Source of the DNA: Tomitella gaofuii
GTDB lineage: Bacteria > Actinomycetota > Actinomycetes > Mycobacteriales > Mycobacteriaceae
Direction: 5' to 3'
Assembly (NCBI RefSeq): GCF_014126825.1
Contig: NZ_CP059900.1
Location: 1,116,001-1,180,000 of the forward strand
Length of the DNA: 64,000 nt
A program made the translations under genes and the position numbers. The notes beneath the pieces were generated by a model. That model did no database searches, had not been told where the DNA came from, and saw only the letters and a list, made by a program, of their open reading frames with translations. This document shows, piece by piece, positions 55,623-64,000 of the stretch (position 1 is the stretch's first letter; each line of letters begins with the position of its first letter).

Positions 55623-56891
55623 TCAGGTGTCCGGCTGGACCAGGCGGTCCTCGAAGGCGTGCTCCAGTGCGCGCCATTGGCCTGCCTCGACGGTAAACGG
55701 CGGGTGCGGCATCACGCGGAGCGGATCCGGCTCGCGGATGAACGACACGAGGGCGCCGAGCTCGGTCGAATCGTCGAGGGCCTGCTCCACCGCGTCGTCG
55801 TCGCAGTAGTCGGCGGCGTCCTCGAGCAGCTCGATCGCCAGGTCGAGCTGCTCGGAGTCGACGGCCACCGGGCCGTCGGTGATGTCCTCGACGAGCCCGG
55901 TGAGCACGTACACGTTGTCGTCGGTGATGACGATCTCGAGGTCGCCGCCGGTCGCCGACTGGGCCACAGTGGAATACGTGCTCACCCCGGCCAGGTCGTG
56001 GTCGTGATTGTCCGCCAGGTGCTGGGTCAGCGCCCGCGGCGTGGTGAACACGCGGATGTGTCCGTCGCGGCCGAGGAACACCGGGTCGTCCTGCAGATAG
56101 CAGCGCAGGGTGTAATAGGTGCCGCCGGGGACCACCACCTGGATGGGGTCGATGCCCACGGAGTCCCAGAATGCGTACTCGTCGTCCCCGTCATCATCGT
56201 CACCGCTGTCGTCGTCCCCGGAGCCGTCGGAGTCGAGCAGGTCCAGGTCGTCGTCGGTGTCGAGCTCGTCGTCGTTCTCGACATCGTTCTCGTCGGACGC
56301 CGTCAGCTCGGCCTCTGCGATCTCGAGGGCCGCGGCGTCGACATCGGGGCCGCTGATGACGTCGTCGATCGCGGCGAGGATCGAGTCCCACTCGCCGGCC
56401 AGCAGCCGTCCGATCCGGGCCCACCGCTTGCCGCCGGACCGGCCGTGGAACGGCGCGGTACCGCTGCCGAGCAGGTCCAGCTCCCCGTGTTCTTCCAGGA
56501 AGTCGGTGATGCTGTCGATGTCGCAGACGTCGCCGAGGGCGAAGACCACGCCAAGGGCGTCGTCGAGGAACCGCGTCGACGACAGGGTGGGGTCGCGCTG
56601 CGCCACCGCGGGCACCCGGGTGAGGTCGTAGCGGTCCTCGGGTTCGGGGGTGAGCTCGTCGGCCGACAGCGCCTCGACGATGTGCCAGGACGGGTGGTCG
56701 TACAGGTCATGGTCGTGGTCCGTGCGGATGAACGCGGTGAGCTCGGCGACGGAGTCGAAGCCGAAGACCTCGTCCTCCAGCCCCAGGAACGCCTGCCACT
56801 CGTCCTCGCCGTCGCGCCACCGCGGCGCCCACAGCGTGTAGACGCTGCCGGTGTGAAGGCGCAGTTCGATGGGGACGATGTCACCTGCCAT
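55623..56891 (-). CDS. Acidic Rv3311-like conserved protein (often named primosomal protein)
   Basis: 422 aa. The start MAGDIVPIELRLHTGSVYTLWAPRWRDGEDEWQAFLG closely resembles M. tuberculosis Rv3311 (from memory). An Asp-rich spacer (about 205-240: DDELDTDDDLDLL, GDDDSGDDDDGDDE) separates two related halves, and Asp/Glu are abundant throughout. No enzymatic motif or membrane segment. The label primosomal protein has no clear basis. It lies convergent to the VIT gene and divergent from upp, as in mycobacteria apart from the inserted VIT gene. Confidence 0.75.
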   Translation of the reverse strand: MAGDIVPIELRLHTGSVYTLWAPRWRDGEDEWQAFLGLEDEVFGFDSVAELTAFIRTDHDHDLYDHPSWHIVEALSADELTPEPEDRYDLTRVPAVAQRDPTLSSTRFLDDALGVVFALGDVCDIDSITDFLEEHGELDLLGSGTAPFHGRSGGKRWARIGRLLAGEWDSILAAIDDVISGPDVDAAALEIAEAELTASDENDVENDDELDTDDDLDLLDSDGSGDDDSGDDDDGDDEYAFWDSVGIDPIQVVVPGGTYYTLRCYLQDDPVFLGRDGHIRVFTTPRALTQHLADNHDHDLAGVSTYSTVAQSATGGDLEIVITDDNVYVLTGLVEDITDGPVAVDSEQLDLAIELLEDAADYCDDDAVEQALDDSTELGALVSFIREPDPLRVMPHPPFTVEAGQWRALEHAFEDRLVQPDT

Positions 56892-56963
56892 GGCCGCGAG
56901 CCTATCGACACTATGCGCGTTGCGGAAAGGTTCGTGGCGTGATGGACCGCATAGGCTGCCGGT

Positions 56964-57587
56964 ATGGACATGCTCGTGATCGATCACCCTCTCGTCGCGG
57001 CCAGGCTGGCGGCACTGCGCGACGAGCGCGCCGACAACGCGCGCTTCCGCGCGGTGCTGCGCGATCTCACGACGATGCTCGTCTACGAGGCGTGCCGCGA
57101 CATCGCGGTGACGGAGATCGACGTGCGGACGCCGGTGGCGCCGACGCGCGGTGTGCGCGTGGCGAACCCGCCGCTGCTCGTGCCGGTGCTGCGCGCCGGA
57201 CTGGGCATGGTGGACCAGGCGCAGGCCGTCCTTCCTGAGGCCGATCTGGGCCTGGTGGGCCTGGCGCGCGACGAGTCCACGCACAAGCCGACGGCCTATC
57301 TGGAGTCGCTGCCGGACGATCTGAGCGGGCGCCCGGTACTGGTGCTCGACCCGATGCTGGCCACGGGCGGTTCGATGGTGCACACGGTGGAGCTGCTGCG
57401 GGGCCGGGGCGCGGACGTGGTGACCGTCATCTGCGTGGTGGCCGCGCCGCAGGGCGTCGAGGCGGTGCGGGCGTGCGGCGCGGTGGACCGCCTGGTGATC
57501 GCCGCGCTGGACGAGGGCCTCGACGCCGACGCCTTCATCGTCCCCGGCCTCGGCGATGCGGGGGACCGGCAGTACGGGCCGCGCTGA
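56964..57587 (+). CDS. upp: Uracil phosphoribosyltransferase
   Basis: 207 aa. Typical motifs: [19 protein letters not shown] at the start, [35 protein letters not shown] (PRPP loop) and the uracil-binding C-terminus [16 protein letters not shown]. It makes UMP from uracil and PRPP. ATG at 56964. Confidence 0.96.
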   Translation: MDMLVIDHPLVAARLAALRDERADNARFRAVLRDLTTMLVYEACRDIAVTEIDVRTPVAPTRGVRVANPPLLVPVLRAGLGMVDQAQAVLPEADLGLVGLARDESTHKPTAYLESLPDDLSGRPVLVLDPMLATGGSMVHTVELLRGRGADVVTVICVVAAPQGVEAVRACGAVDRLVIAALDEGLDADAFIVPGLGDAGDRQYGPR

Positions 57588-57609
57588 GCGGGTCCTGTGC
57601 GGCGCCCGG

Positions 57610-59379
57610 TCAGGGGGTGAGCAGCCGGCGGGCGTCGTCGGCGACGCCGCGCAGCAGCACGTCGGCGTCGGCGCGCCGCGCGGCCAGCGCCTCCATGTCC
57701 AGTGCCCCCGGCTCTGCGGCGGGCAGGAACGCCACTTCGGCGTAGGCCTTGACCGTGGGTTCGGTGCCCGAGGGGCGGATCACCAGGCGCACCGCGGGCC
57801 CGCTCGCGTCGTCGGGCGAGGCGAGGACCAGCGCGTCGGTCCGCAGGGCGTCGTCGCGCCGGGCGAGGTCCTCGCAGTCCACGGCGACGCCGCCGAGACG
57901 GAATGGCGCGTTCCGGCGCAGTCGGCGCATCAGCCGCACGGCATCGTCGGCGGTGTCGGGCCGCACCGAGAACTGGCGCCCGGCGTGCACCCCGAACTCG
58001 CGCGCGAGCCGGTCGAGCTCGCCGGGGATGCTGCGCCCCCCGGCGCGCAGCCGGGCCGCCATGCGGCACAACGCCACCGCCGCGGAGATCCCGTCCTTGT
58101 CGGCCACGGCCTCCGGGTCCACACACATCCCGATCGCCTCCTCATACGCGTAGACGAGCCGGGCTCCGGGCACGTCGTCGGCGGCGCGCACCAGCCATTT
58201 GAAACCCGTGAGCGTCGTGCGGTACCGCGTGCCGTGCGCCGCGGCGATGCGGCCGAGCAGGGTCGACGAGACGACGGTCGTCGCGACGAGCGGTTCCGGG
58301 GCGGTGGTCGATGGCGCGGTCGACTCCGCGCCCGGTCCGGGGGTGCGCAGAATGTGCTCGCCCAGCAATGGGCCGGTCTCGTCGCCGCGCAGCATCCGCC
58401 AGCCGTCGCGGTCCGGTACTCCCAGCGCGCACCGGTCGGCGTCGGGGTCGAGCGCGATCGCCACGTCGGCGTCCACCCGCCGTGCCAGGGCCAGCAGACG
58501 GTCGGTCACCCCGGGCTCCTCGGGGTTGGGCCGCGGCGCGGTGGGGAAATCCGGGTCGGGCGCGAACTGCTCGTCCACCACGTGCACGTCGGCGAATCCC
58601 GCGCGGCGCAGCGCCTCCACAGCCGGCGCGCCGCCCACCCCGTGCACCGGGGTGAGCGCGATGCGCAGCGGACCGGCAGCGCCTGCGCCGCCGAGAACCC
58701 GGGACGCGCGTTGGAGGTAGCTCTCGACGAGTGCGGCGCACCGACGGTCCGGTTCCGCGGAACCGCGGTCCGTGTTCCCTGGCAGGGGTGTGCGCGCGAT
58801 TCCGGCAGCGGGGCCGGCCGCGGCGATGGCCTCCTCGATGGCGCGGTCCGCCGGCGGCACGAGCTGCGCGCCGCCCCGCAGGTACACCTTGTAGCCGTTG
58901 TCGCCCGCCGGGTTGTGGGAGGCGGTGATCTGCACCCCCGCGGCCGCGTCGAGCGCGCGGACGGCGAAGGCGGTGACGGGCGTGGGCAGCGGCTCCGGGA
59001 AGGCCACCACGTCGAACCCGGCGGCGGCCAGCACCTCGGCGGCGGCGCGTGCGAAGACTGCGGAGCCGTGCCGGGCGTCGCACCCCACGACGACCCTCGC
59101 CCGCGATTCGCCGCGGCGGCGCAGGTACGACGCGAGCCCCGCGGTGGCGCGCAGGACCACCGCGGTGTTCATCCCCGCCGGCCCGGCGCGCAGCGGGCCA
59201 CGCAGCCCGGCGGTGCCGAACGCGAGCGGCGCGGCGAACCGTGCGGCGAGCTCGGGCCCGTCCGTCGGGAGCGATCGCAGCGCGGCGCGGTCACGCGGAT
59301 CCGGGTCGCCCGCAATCCATTCCGCGACCTCGTGGGCCAACGGGGCGCTCGGGTTCGACCGGTGTTCGCGGGGCGTCAC
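57610..59379 (-). CDS. pmmB: Phosphomannomutase/phosphopentomutase-type phosphohexomutase (PmmB)
   Basis: 589 aa alpha-D-phosphohexomutase. Catalytic phosphoserine loop [16 protein letters not shown], metal loop [11 protein letters not shown], sugar-binding [12 protein letters not shown] and the phosphate loop [12 protein letters not shown] are all visible. In this operon it may isomerise ribose/deoxyribose-1-phosphate released by PunA/DeoA, although the family name is phosphomannomutase. GTG start at 59379 overlaps the punA stop (GTGA). Confidence 0.92.
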   Translation of the reverse strand: MTPREHRSNPSAPLAHEVAEWIAGDPDPRDRAALRSLPTDGPELAARFAAPLAFGTAGLRGPLRAGPAGMNTAVVLRATAGLASYLRRRGESRARVVVGCDARHGSAVFARAAAEVLAAAGFDVVAFPEPLPTPVTAFAVRALDAAAGVQITASHNPAGDNGYKVYLRGGAQLVPPADRAIEEAIAAAGPAAGIARTPLPGNTDRGSAEPDRRCAALVESYLQRASRVLGGAGAAGPLRIALTPVHGVGGAPAVEALRRAGFADVHVVDEQFAPDPDFPTAPRPNPEEPGVTDRLLALARRVDADVAIALDPDADRCALGVPDRDGWRMLRGDETGPLLGEHILRTPGPGAESTAPSTTAPEPLVATTVVSSTLLGRIAAAHGTRYRTTLTGFKWLVRAADDVPGARLVYAYEEAIGMCVDPEAVADKDGISAAVALCRMAARLRAGGRSIPGELDRLAREFGVHAGRQFSVRPDTADDAVRLMRRLRRNAPFRLGGVAVDCEDLARRDDALRTDALVLASPDDASGPAVRLVIRPSGTEPTVKAYAEVAFLPAAEPGALDMEALAARRADADVLLRGVADDARRLLTP

Positions 59380-60239
59380 AGCGTCGACACCACGTCGCGC
59401 AGCAGGCCGCCCATCCGGCCCGCGGCCGCCGCACCCGCCGCGAGCACCTCCTCGTGGTCCAACGGTTCGCCGGTGATGCCGGCGGCGGCGTTGGTCACCA
59501 TCGACACGCCCAGGACCCGGGCGCCCGCGGCGCGCGCGGCGATCGCCTCGTGCACCGTGGACATGCCGACCAGGTCGGCGCCGAGGGTGCGCAGCATGCG
59601 GATCTCGGCGGGCGTCTCGTAGTGGGGCCCCGGCATGCAGGCGTACACGCCCTCGGCGAGCGTCGGGTCGACGTCGCGGCACAGCGCGCGCAGGGCGGGG
59701 TCATAGGCGTGGGTGAGGTCGACGAACCGCGGGCCGACCAGCGGCGACCGCCCTGTGAGGTTGAGGTGGTCGCTGATGAGCACCGGCTGCCCCACCGTCA
59801 TGTCGCCGCGCAGTCCGCCGGCGGCATTGGTGAGCACCACCGTCCCCGCGCCCGCGGCGCACGCGGCGCGGACGGGGTGGACGACGTGGGCGAGGTCGTG
59901 GCCCTCGTAGGCGTGGGTGCGGCCGAGCATCACCAGGACACGATGCCGCCCCACCGTCGCGGAGACCACGGTGCCGGCGTGCCCCTCGGCGGTGGGCGGG
60001 ACGAAGCCCGGCAGGTCCGCCATGGGTATCGGCGTGCCGGTGTCCGCGCCGCCCAGCAGGCTGTCCACGGCGGGCCGCCAGCCGGAGCCCAGCACCACCG
60101 CCACGTCGTGGCGCCGCACGCCGCTCCGCTCGGCGATGACGGCCGCGGCCTCCGCGGCGATCCGGTCCGGGCCGCCGGCACCGGCCTGCGGTGCGGGAGC
60201 GGGCGTGGGGGCGTCGGCGGGATCGTTCGGCGAAGGCAT
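59376..60239 (-). CDS. punA: Purine nucleoside phosphorylase
   Basis: 287 aa trimeric PNP. Motifs: [12 protein letters not shown] (phosphate), [56 protein letters not shown] and [11 protein letters not shown], with NAAAGI near the end. It splits purine nucleosides to base and (deoxy)ribose-1-phosphate. The first 25 residues are Pro/Ala-rich. ATG at 60239; coupled to pmmB. Confidence 0.95.
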   Translation of the reverse strand: MPSPNDPADAPTPAPAPQAGAGGPDRIAAEAAAVIAERSGVRRHDVAVVLGSGWRPAVDSLLGGADTGTPIPMADLPGFVPPTAEGHAGTVVSATVGRHRVLVMLGRTHAYEGHDLAHVVHPVRAACAAGAGTVVLTNAAGGLRGDMTVGQPVLISDHLNLTGRSPLVGPRFVDLTHAYDPALRALCRDVDPTLAEGVYACMPGPHYETPAEIRMLRTLGADLVGMSTVHEAIAARAAGARVLGVSMVTNAAAGITGEPLDHEEVLAAGAAAAGRMGGLLRDVVSTL

Positions 60240-60311
60240 GCCCCCATTGTCGCGGTCTCGCGCCCCGCCGTGGGACGCAGGCCGCAGGCAGGCGGTCGCT
60301 ACGATCGACGC

Positions 60312-61082
60312 ATGCCGAACACTGACCAGGATCCGGGCCCGGCCGACGACGCGTCGGGCACGAAGACGCGGCCGATGCCGCTGCTGCAGCGCCGGGGCGA
60401 CGTCTTCGTCCTCTGGCTGGCCGGGGCCGAAGCCCAGGACGACGACGCCCGCTTCCACCCGGACCGGCTCGCGGCGCTGCACGTCGCGCTCGACGAGGTG
60501 GAGGCCGCCGAGGGGCCCGCAGCGTTGGTCACGGCGAACACGGGAAAGTACTACAGCAACGGTCTGGACCTGGAGTACATCCTGCCGCAGATGGACCGGC
60601 TCGACGCATACCTGGACGAGGTGCACGCGCTCTACCACCGCCTGGTCGCGTTTTCCACGCCCACCGTGGCCGCGGTGCAGGGGCACGCGTTCGGCGCCGG
60701 CGCCATGCTGGCCACGGCGCACGACTTCCGTGTGATGCGCGCCGACCGCGGCTTCTACTGCCTGCCGGAGGTCACGCTGCAGATGCCGTTCACCCCGTCG
60801 ATGTCGGCGCTGATGACGCGCAGGCTGCCCGCGCAGGTGGCGCTCGAGGCGATGACCACGGGCCGCCGCTACGGCGGCGGGGACGCGCTGGCCGCGGGCA
60901 TCGTCGACGCCGTGGCGGACGGCTCCGCCTCGGCCGACGCGGTGCTCGACGCGGCGGTGGCGCGGGCGCAAGAGCTCGCCCCGCTGCGCGGACCCAACCT
61001 GGCCGGGATCAAGCGGGGGATCCACGCGGAGCTGCTCGAGGCGCTGGCCCGCAAGACGGTCGGCACGCGGATCGGCGGCTGA
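60312..61082 (+). CDS. Enoyl-CoA hydratase/isomerase family protein
   Basis: 256 aa crotonase fold. [29 protein letters not shown] holds the oxyanion-hole Gly and QGxxxGxG motif; [12 protein letters not shown] is the other oxyanion strand. The usual catalytic Glu pair is not obvious at the typical place ([12 protein letters not shown]), so it may be an isomerase like the eukaryotic ECI2 type. The ATG at 60312 comes 6 nt after TACGAT, so the mRNA may be leaderless. It is followed by the amidohydrolase after 3 bp. Confidence 0.85.
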   Translation: MPNTDQDPGPADDASGTKTRPMPLLQRRGDVFVLWLAGAEAQDDDARFHPDRLAALHVALDEVEAAEGPAALVTANTGKYYSNGLDLEYILPQMDRLDAYLDEVHALYHRLVAFSTPTVAAVQGHAFGAGAMLATAHDFRVMRADRGFYCLPEVTLQMPFTPSMSALMTRRLPAQVALEAMTTGRRYGGGDALAAGIVDAVADGSASADAVLDAAVARAQELAPLRGPNLAGIKRGIHAELLEALARKTVGTRIGG

Positions 61083-61085
61083 CCG

Positions 61086-62282
61086 ATGGCGGCCGGCGCG
61101 GACTGGTTCGAGGAGTGGCTGGGCGCCCATCGGGACGACCTGACGGCGTGGCGCCGCCACATCCATCGCAACCCCGAGTTGTCCCGCAAGGAGTTCCAGA
61201 CCACCGACTTCGTCGTGGAGCACCTGCGCGCCTCGCGGCTGGACCCGCAGGTGCTGCCCGGCGGCACCGGGCTGGTCTGCGACATCGGCCCGGCGGACGC
61301 CGACGGCAAGCGCATCGCGCTGCGCGCGGACATGGACGCGCTGCCGATGACCGAGACGACCGGACTGCCTTTCGCGTCGCGCAACCCCGGCGCGGCGCAC
61401 GCGTGCGGGCACGACGCGCACACCGCCATCCTGTTGGGCACCGGATTGGCGCTCGCCTCGGCGCCGCAGCTGCAGCAGGGGGTGCGGCTGCTGTTCCAGC
61501 CCGCCGAGGAGGTGATGCCGGGCGGGGCGCTCGACGCCATCGCCGCGGGTGCACTGGGCGGAGTCTCGCGCATCTTCGGGCTGCACTGCGACCCGCACCT
61601 GCGAGTGGGCACCGTGGGCCTGCGGGTGGGGGCGATCACCTCGGCCGCGGACATCGTCGAGGTGCGCCTGAGCTCGCCCGGCGGGCACACGTCGCGCCCG
61701 CACCTCACCGCGGACCTGGTGCACGCGATCGGCCTGCTCATCACCGGCATCCCCAACCTGGTCGGCCGGCGGGTGGACGCGCGGTCGCGCACCGTCGTCA
61801 CGTGGGGCGCGGTCAACGCCGGAGCGGCGCCCAACGCCATTCCGCGCAGCGGCGTGCTGCGCGGCACCGTCCGCACCGGCGACAGGGCCACTTGGCGGCA
61901 GCTGCGCCCGCTTGTCTGCGAGCTGATCCAGGCGCTCGCGGTGCCGACGGGGGTCGAGGTGGAGATCGACTACCGCCAGGGCGTGCCGCCCGTCGTCAAC
62001 GACGAGCACTCGGTGGCGGTGCTGCGGCGCGCGGTCGACGCGATCGGGCCCGACGTGGCGGTGCCCACGCCGCAGTCCAGCGGCGGCGAGGACTTCGCCT
62101 GGTATTTGGAGAAGGTGCCCGGGGCGATGGCCCGCTTGGGGGTGTGGGACGGCGGGCGCAAGGTGGACATCCACCAGCCCGACTTCGACCTGGACGAGCG
62201 CGCACTGGAGGTGGGGGTGCGCACGATGGTCAACCTGGTCGCGCCGCGGGCCAAAGTGCCCTACCAGGAGACGCTGGGGTAG
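61086..62282 (+). CDS. M20D-family amidohydrolase (AmiA/AmiB-like, hippurate or N-acyl amino acid hydrolase)
   Basis: 398 aa. Metal-binding residues are in [50 protein letters not shown] and the C-terminal [10 protein letters not shown] dimerisation domain lies between 185 and 295 ([15 protein letters not shown]). It removes acyl groups from amino acids or peptides. It corresponds in position to M. tuberculosis amiB1/amiA1. ATG at 61086. Confidence 0.92.
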   Translation: MAAGADWFEEWLGAHRDDLTAWRRHIHRNPELSRKEFQTTDFVVEHLRASRLDPQVLPGGTGLVCDIGPADADGKRIALRADMDALPMTETTGLPFASRNPGAAHACGHDAHTAILLGTGLALASAPQLQQGVRLLFQPAEEVMPGGALDAIAAGALGGVSRIFGLHCDPHLRVGTVGLRVGAITSAADIVEVRLSSPGGHTSRPHLTADLVHAIGLLITGIPNLVGRRVDARSRTVVTWGAVNAGAAPNAIPRSGVLRGTVRTGDRATWRQLRPLVCELIQALAVPTGVEVEIDYRQGVPPVVNDEHSVAVLRRAVDAIGPDVAVPTPQSSGGEDFAWYLEKVPGAMARLGVWDGGRKVDIHQPDFDLDERALEVGVRTMVNLVAPRAKVPYQETLG

Positions 62283-62289
62283 CGGGGCC

Positions 62290-62856
62290 CTATTCGGGGC
62301 AGCCCGGGCCCACGTTGCGGCTCTCTCGGGTACGCAGCCCGCGCACGTAGTGCGCCGGCGCGCCGGCGGCCTCGGCGGCGTCCGCGATCACGCCGAGGTA
62401 GCGCGCCGACGGCAGTCCGCCCTCGAACGCGTCCATGACGTACAGCCAGGCCAGCAGCGGATCGGTGACCACGGCGGCGGGGTCGGCGTCGAGGAGGGAC
62501 GGCCCGGTGGGGGCCGGGACGGCGGGGGCAGAGCCGTCGCCGGGGGCGCCCGCGCCGGGCGCGGTGCCCTCGGGGTGGATGCGCGCGCGGATCTTGCGGT
62601 GCAGTCCCAGCTCGGCGCCCTCCCAGCGGTCCAACCCTGGGGCGTCGTCCTCGGCGATGTCGTAGAGCACCACGAACACCCGGGAGGCCGGATCCTCGAC
62701 CACGGTGGCCAGGGCGCCCTCCCAGCCCAGGTCGCCGCCGCAGAACGTCAGCCGCCACCCGTAGAGCCAGCCCGTGCCCGCCATCGGCGAATGCGGTGCG
62801 CGGGTGAGCATCTGCTCCGGGTGCATGTTGGACCCGTATGCGGCGTACATCGACAC
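62290..62856 (-). CDS. Gamma-glutamylcyclotransferase-like protein (Rv3304-like)
   Basis: 188 aa. The N-terminal [14 protein letters not shown] is the family's YGS substrate-binding loop; [13 protein letters not shown] and [18 protein letters not shown] follow the same order as mycobacterial Rv3304. A Pro/Ala insert (about 100-130) is longer than usual. GTG at 62856 gives the homologue's N-terminal length; a TATCGT element 6 nt upstream suggests a leaderless mRNA. ATG at 62850 is the alternative. Confidence 0.8.
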   Translation of the reverse strand: MSMYAAYGSNMHPEQMLTRAPHSPMAGTGWLYGWRLTFCGGDLGWEGALATVVEDPASRVFVVLYDIAEDDAPGLDRWEGAELGLHRKIRARIHPEGTAPGAGAPGDGSAPAVPAPTGPSLLDADPAAVVTDPLLAWLYVMDAFEGGLPSARYLGVIADAAEAAGAPAHYVRGLRTRESRNVGPGCPE

Positions 62857-63132
62857 GTGTCCACGATAGGCGACGCGGCCGTCCGCGCGCGATGTGCACA
62901 CTCTCCGATCCCGGCGGCGGACATGGGCGGGTCGGGCGGCATCACCCGTCCGGGGGAGTCGTGGCCGCGGGGTGTGCGGCGCGCCTCCGCGCGCGGCCGG
63001 GAACCGATAGCGTGGACGTGACGGCGCCGCGACCGGCCGCCCCGGCGGGCTTGATGCGCGCCACCTCGGCCCATGGGCCCACGCGGTCCACGCGACGACG
63101 CGGACCACAGCGACGAACGGAGATCGGCGAGC
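62857..63132. other. Divergent intergenic region before lpdA
   Basis: 276 bp of GC-rich sequence. It contains the presumed promoter of the gamma-glutamylcyclotransferase-like gene at its left edge and the lpdA promoter. No small gene or repeat was recognised. Confidence 0.4.
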
Positions 63133-64000
63133 ATGTACCGGATCGTGATCATCGGCGGCGGACCGGCCGGCTATGAGGCGGCGCTGGTGGCGGCGCAGAA
63201 CGGCGCGGCGGTGACCCTCGTCGACTCCGAGGGGATCGGCGGCGCCGCGGTGCTGGCGGACTGCGTCCCGTCGAAGACGTTCATCGCGTCGACGGGCATG
63301 CGGACGACGCTGCGACGCGCCGACGAGCTGGGCGTGGACATCGACCTGGACCACGCGCACATGAACATGAAGCGCATCAACCGGCGCGTCATCGACCTTG
63401 CCCGCGCGCAGTCGGAGGACATCGCCGCGCGGCTCGAGGAGGAGGGCGTCACCGTCATCGACGGCCGCGCCCGCCTCGCCGACACCGCCGCGGGCTACGC
63501 GTCGCACCGCGTCACCGTGGAGCTGGCCGGCGGCGGCGAGCAGACGCTCACCGCCGACGTCGTCCTCATCGCCACCGGCGCCAACCCCCGGGTGCTGCCG
63601 GGTGCGCAGCCGGACGGCGAGCGCATCCTCACCTGGCGGCAGGTGTACGACCTCGAGGAGCTGCCCTCGCACCTGATCGTCATCGGCTCGGGCGTCACCG
63701 GCGCGGAGTTCGTCTCCGCCTACACCGAGCTGGGCGTCAAGGTCACGCTGGTGTCCAGCCGTGATCGCGTCCTGCCGCACGAGGACGAGGACGCCGCCCT
63801 GGTGCTGGAGGAGGCGCTGGCCGAGCGCGGCGTCAGCATCGTCGCCCACGGGCGTGCGGACCGCATCGACCGCACCGCGGACGGCATCAGCGTGGTGCTC
63901 TCGGACGGGCGCACCGTCGAGGGAAGCCACGCGTTGATGACGGTGGGTTCCGTGCCGAACACCGACGACCTGGGGCTCGACTCCGTGGGCATCGAGCTCG
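63133..64000 (+). CDS. lpdA: NAD(P)H-quinone reductase LpdA, flavoprotein disulfide reductase family (partial, cut by window edge)
   Basis: 289 codons are present. FAD motif IIGGGPAGYEAALVA at the N-terminus, then GIGGAAVLADCVPSKT where true dihydrolipoamide dehydrogenases have a C-x4-C redox pair; the first Cys is replaced by Ala, as in mycobacterial LpdA. ATGANPR and the NAD(P) motif VIGSGVTGAEFVSAYTELG follow. It should reduce quinones rather than lipoamide. The C-terminal dimerisation domain lies beyond 64000. ATG at 63133. Confidence 0.9.
   Translation, partial: MYRIVIIGGGPAGYEAALVAAQNGAAVTLVDSEGIGGAAVLADCVPSKTFIASTGMRTTLRRADELGVDIDLDHAHMNMKRINRRVIDLARAQSEDIAARLEEEGVTVIDGRARLADTAAGYASHRVTVELAGGGEQTLTADVVLIATGANPRVLPGAQPDGERILTWRQVYDLEELPSHLIVIGSGVTGAEFVSAYTELGVKVTLVSSRDRVLPHEDEDAALVLEEALAERGVSIVAHGRADRIDRTADGISVVLSDGRTVEGSHALMTVGSVPNTDDLGLDSVGIEL

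Overview
The window is high-GC chromosomal DNA of an actinobacterium of the order Mycobacteriales, outside the classical tubercle group. Three things support this: the codon use; mycobacterial signals (a TCGAA-type LexA box at dnaE2, a SAM-IV riboswitch on metYX, an EspG chaperone gene); and gene order. From memory, the core genes here (dnaE2, trmL, folD-DUF3017, metX-metY, icd, trpS, YihY, dacB-like, sdhCDAB, cdd, deoA, add, an Rv3311-like gene, upp, pmmB, punA, amidohydrolase, an Rv3304-like gene, lpdA) follow the M. tuberculosis H37Rv order Rv3370c to Rv3303c. Genus cannot be fixed from sequence alone; no rRNA or tRNA gene was seen.

Region 1-6.5 kb is accessory: the 5' end of an MNT-type nucleotidyltransferase, a carboxymuconolactone decarboxylase-family protein, and a minus-strand cell-envelope operon. 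That operon encodes two tiny signal-less peptides (54 and 44 aa) and two secreted four-cysteine proteins. The last gene is cut after its fourth codon by a complete ISL3-family insertion sequence with perfect 26-bp inverted repeats and an exact 8-bp target duplication. An esterase and two small orphan genes follow.

Region 6.5-20 kb carries SOS-controlled dnaE2, a secreted lipase, a GAF-domain regulator divergent from an FAD monooxygenase, an XRE/membrane protein/ABC exporter operon, an ABC-F protein and trmL. A family of 65-bp hairpin repeats sits at gene ends in 1-15 kb.

Region 20-38.8 kb is core metabolism: folD-DUF3017, metYX behind a SAM-IV riboswitch followed by a cysteine-rich mini-ORF, icd, an MFS exporter, exonuclease III, a secreted RNase Sa-like lipoprotein with its barstar-type inhibitor gene, a CBS protein, trpS, a YihY protein, a fused FAD/Fe-S dehydrogenase, a D,D-carboxypeptidase and an alpha/beta hydrolase.

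Region 38.9-50.4 kb holds a type VII secretion substrate-like gene (apparently frameshifted) coupled to an EspG-like chaperone gene, a Gfo/Idh oxidoreductase with a TDT/SLAC1 transporter, a cupin, aconitase and the sdhCDAB operon.

Region 50.6-64 kb is a nucleoside salvage block (cdd, deoA, add, upp, pmmB, punA) interrupted by an R2lox-type oxidase and a VIT-type metal transporter. It ends with an M20 amidohydrolase, a gamma-glutamylcyclotransferase-like gene and lpdA, which is cut by the window edge. Two IdeR/DtxR-like boxes (upstream of sdhC and of the VIT gene) suggest iron control.
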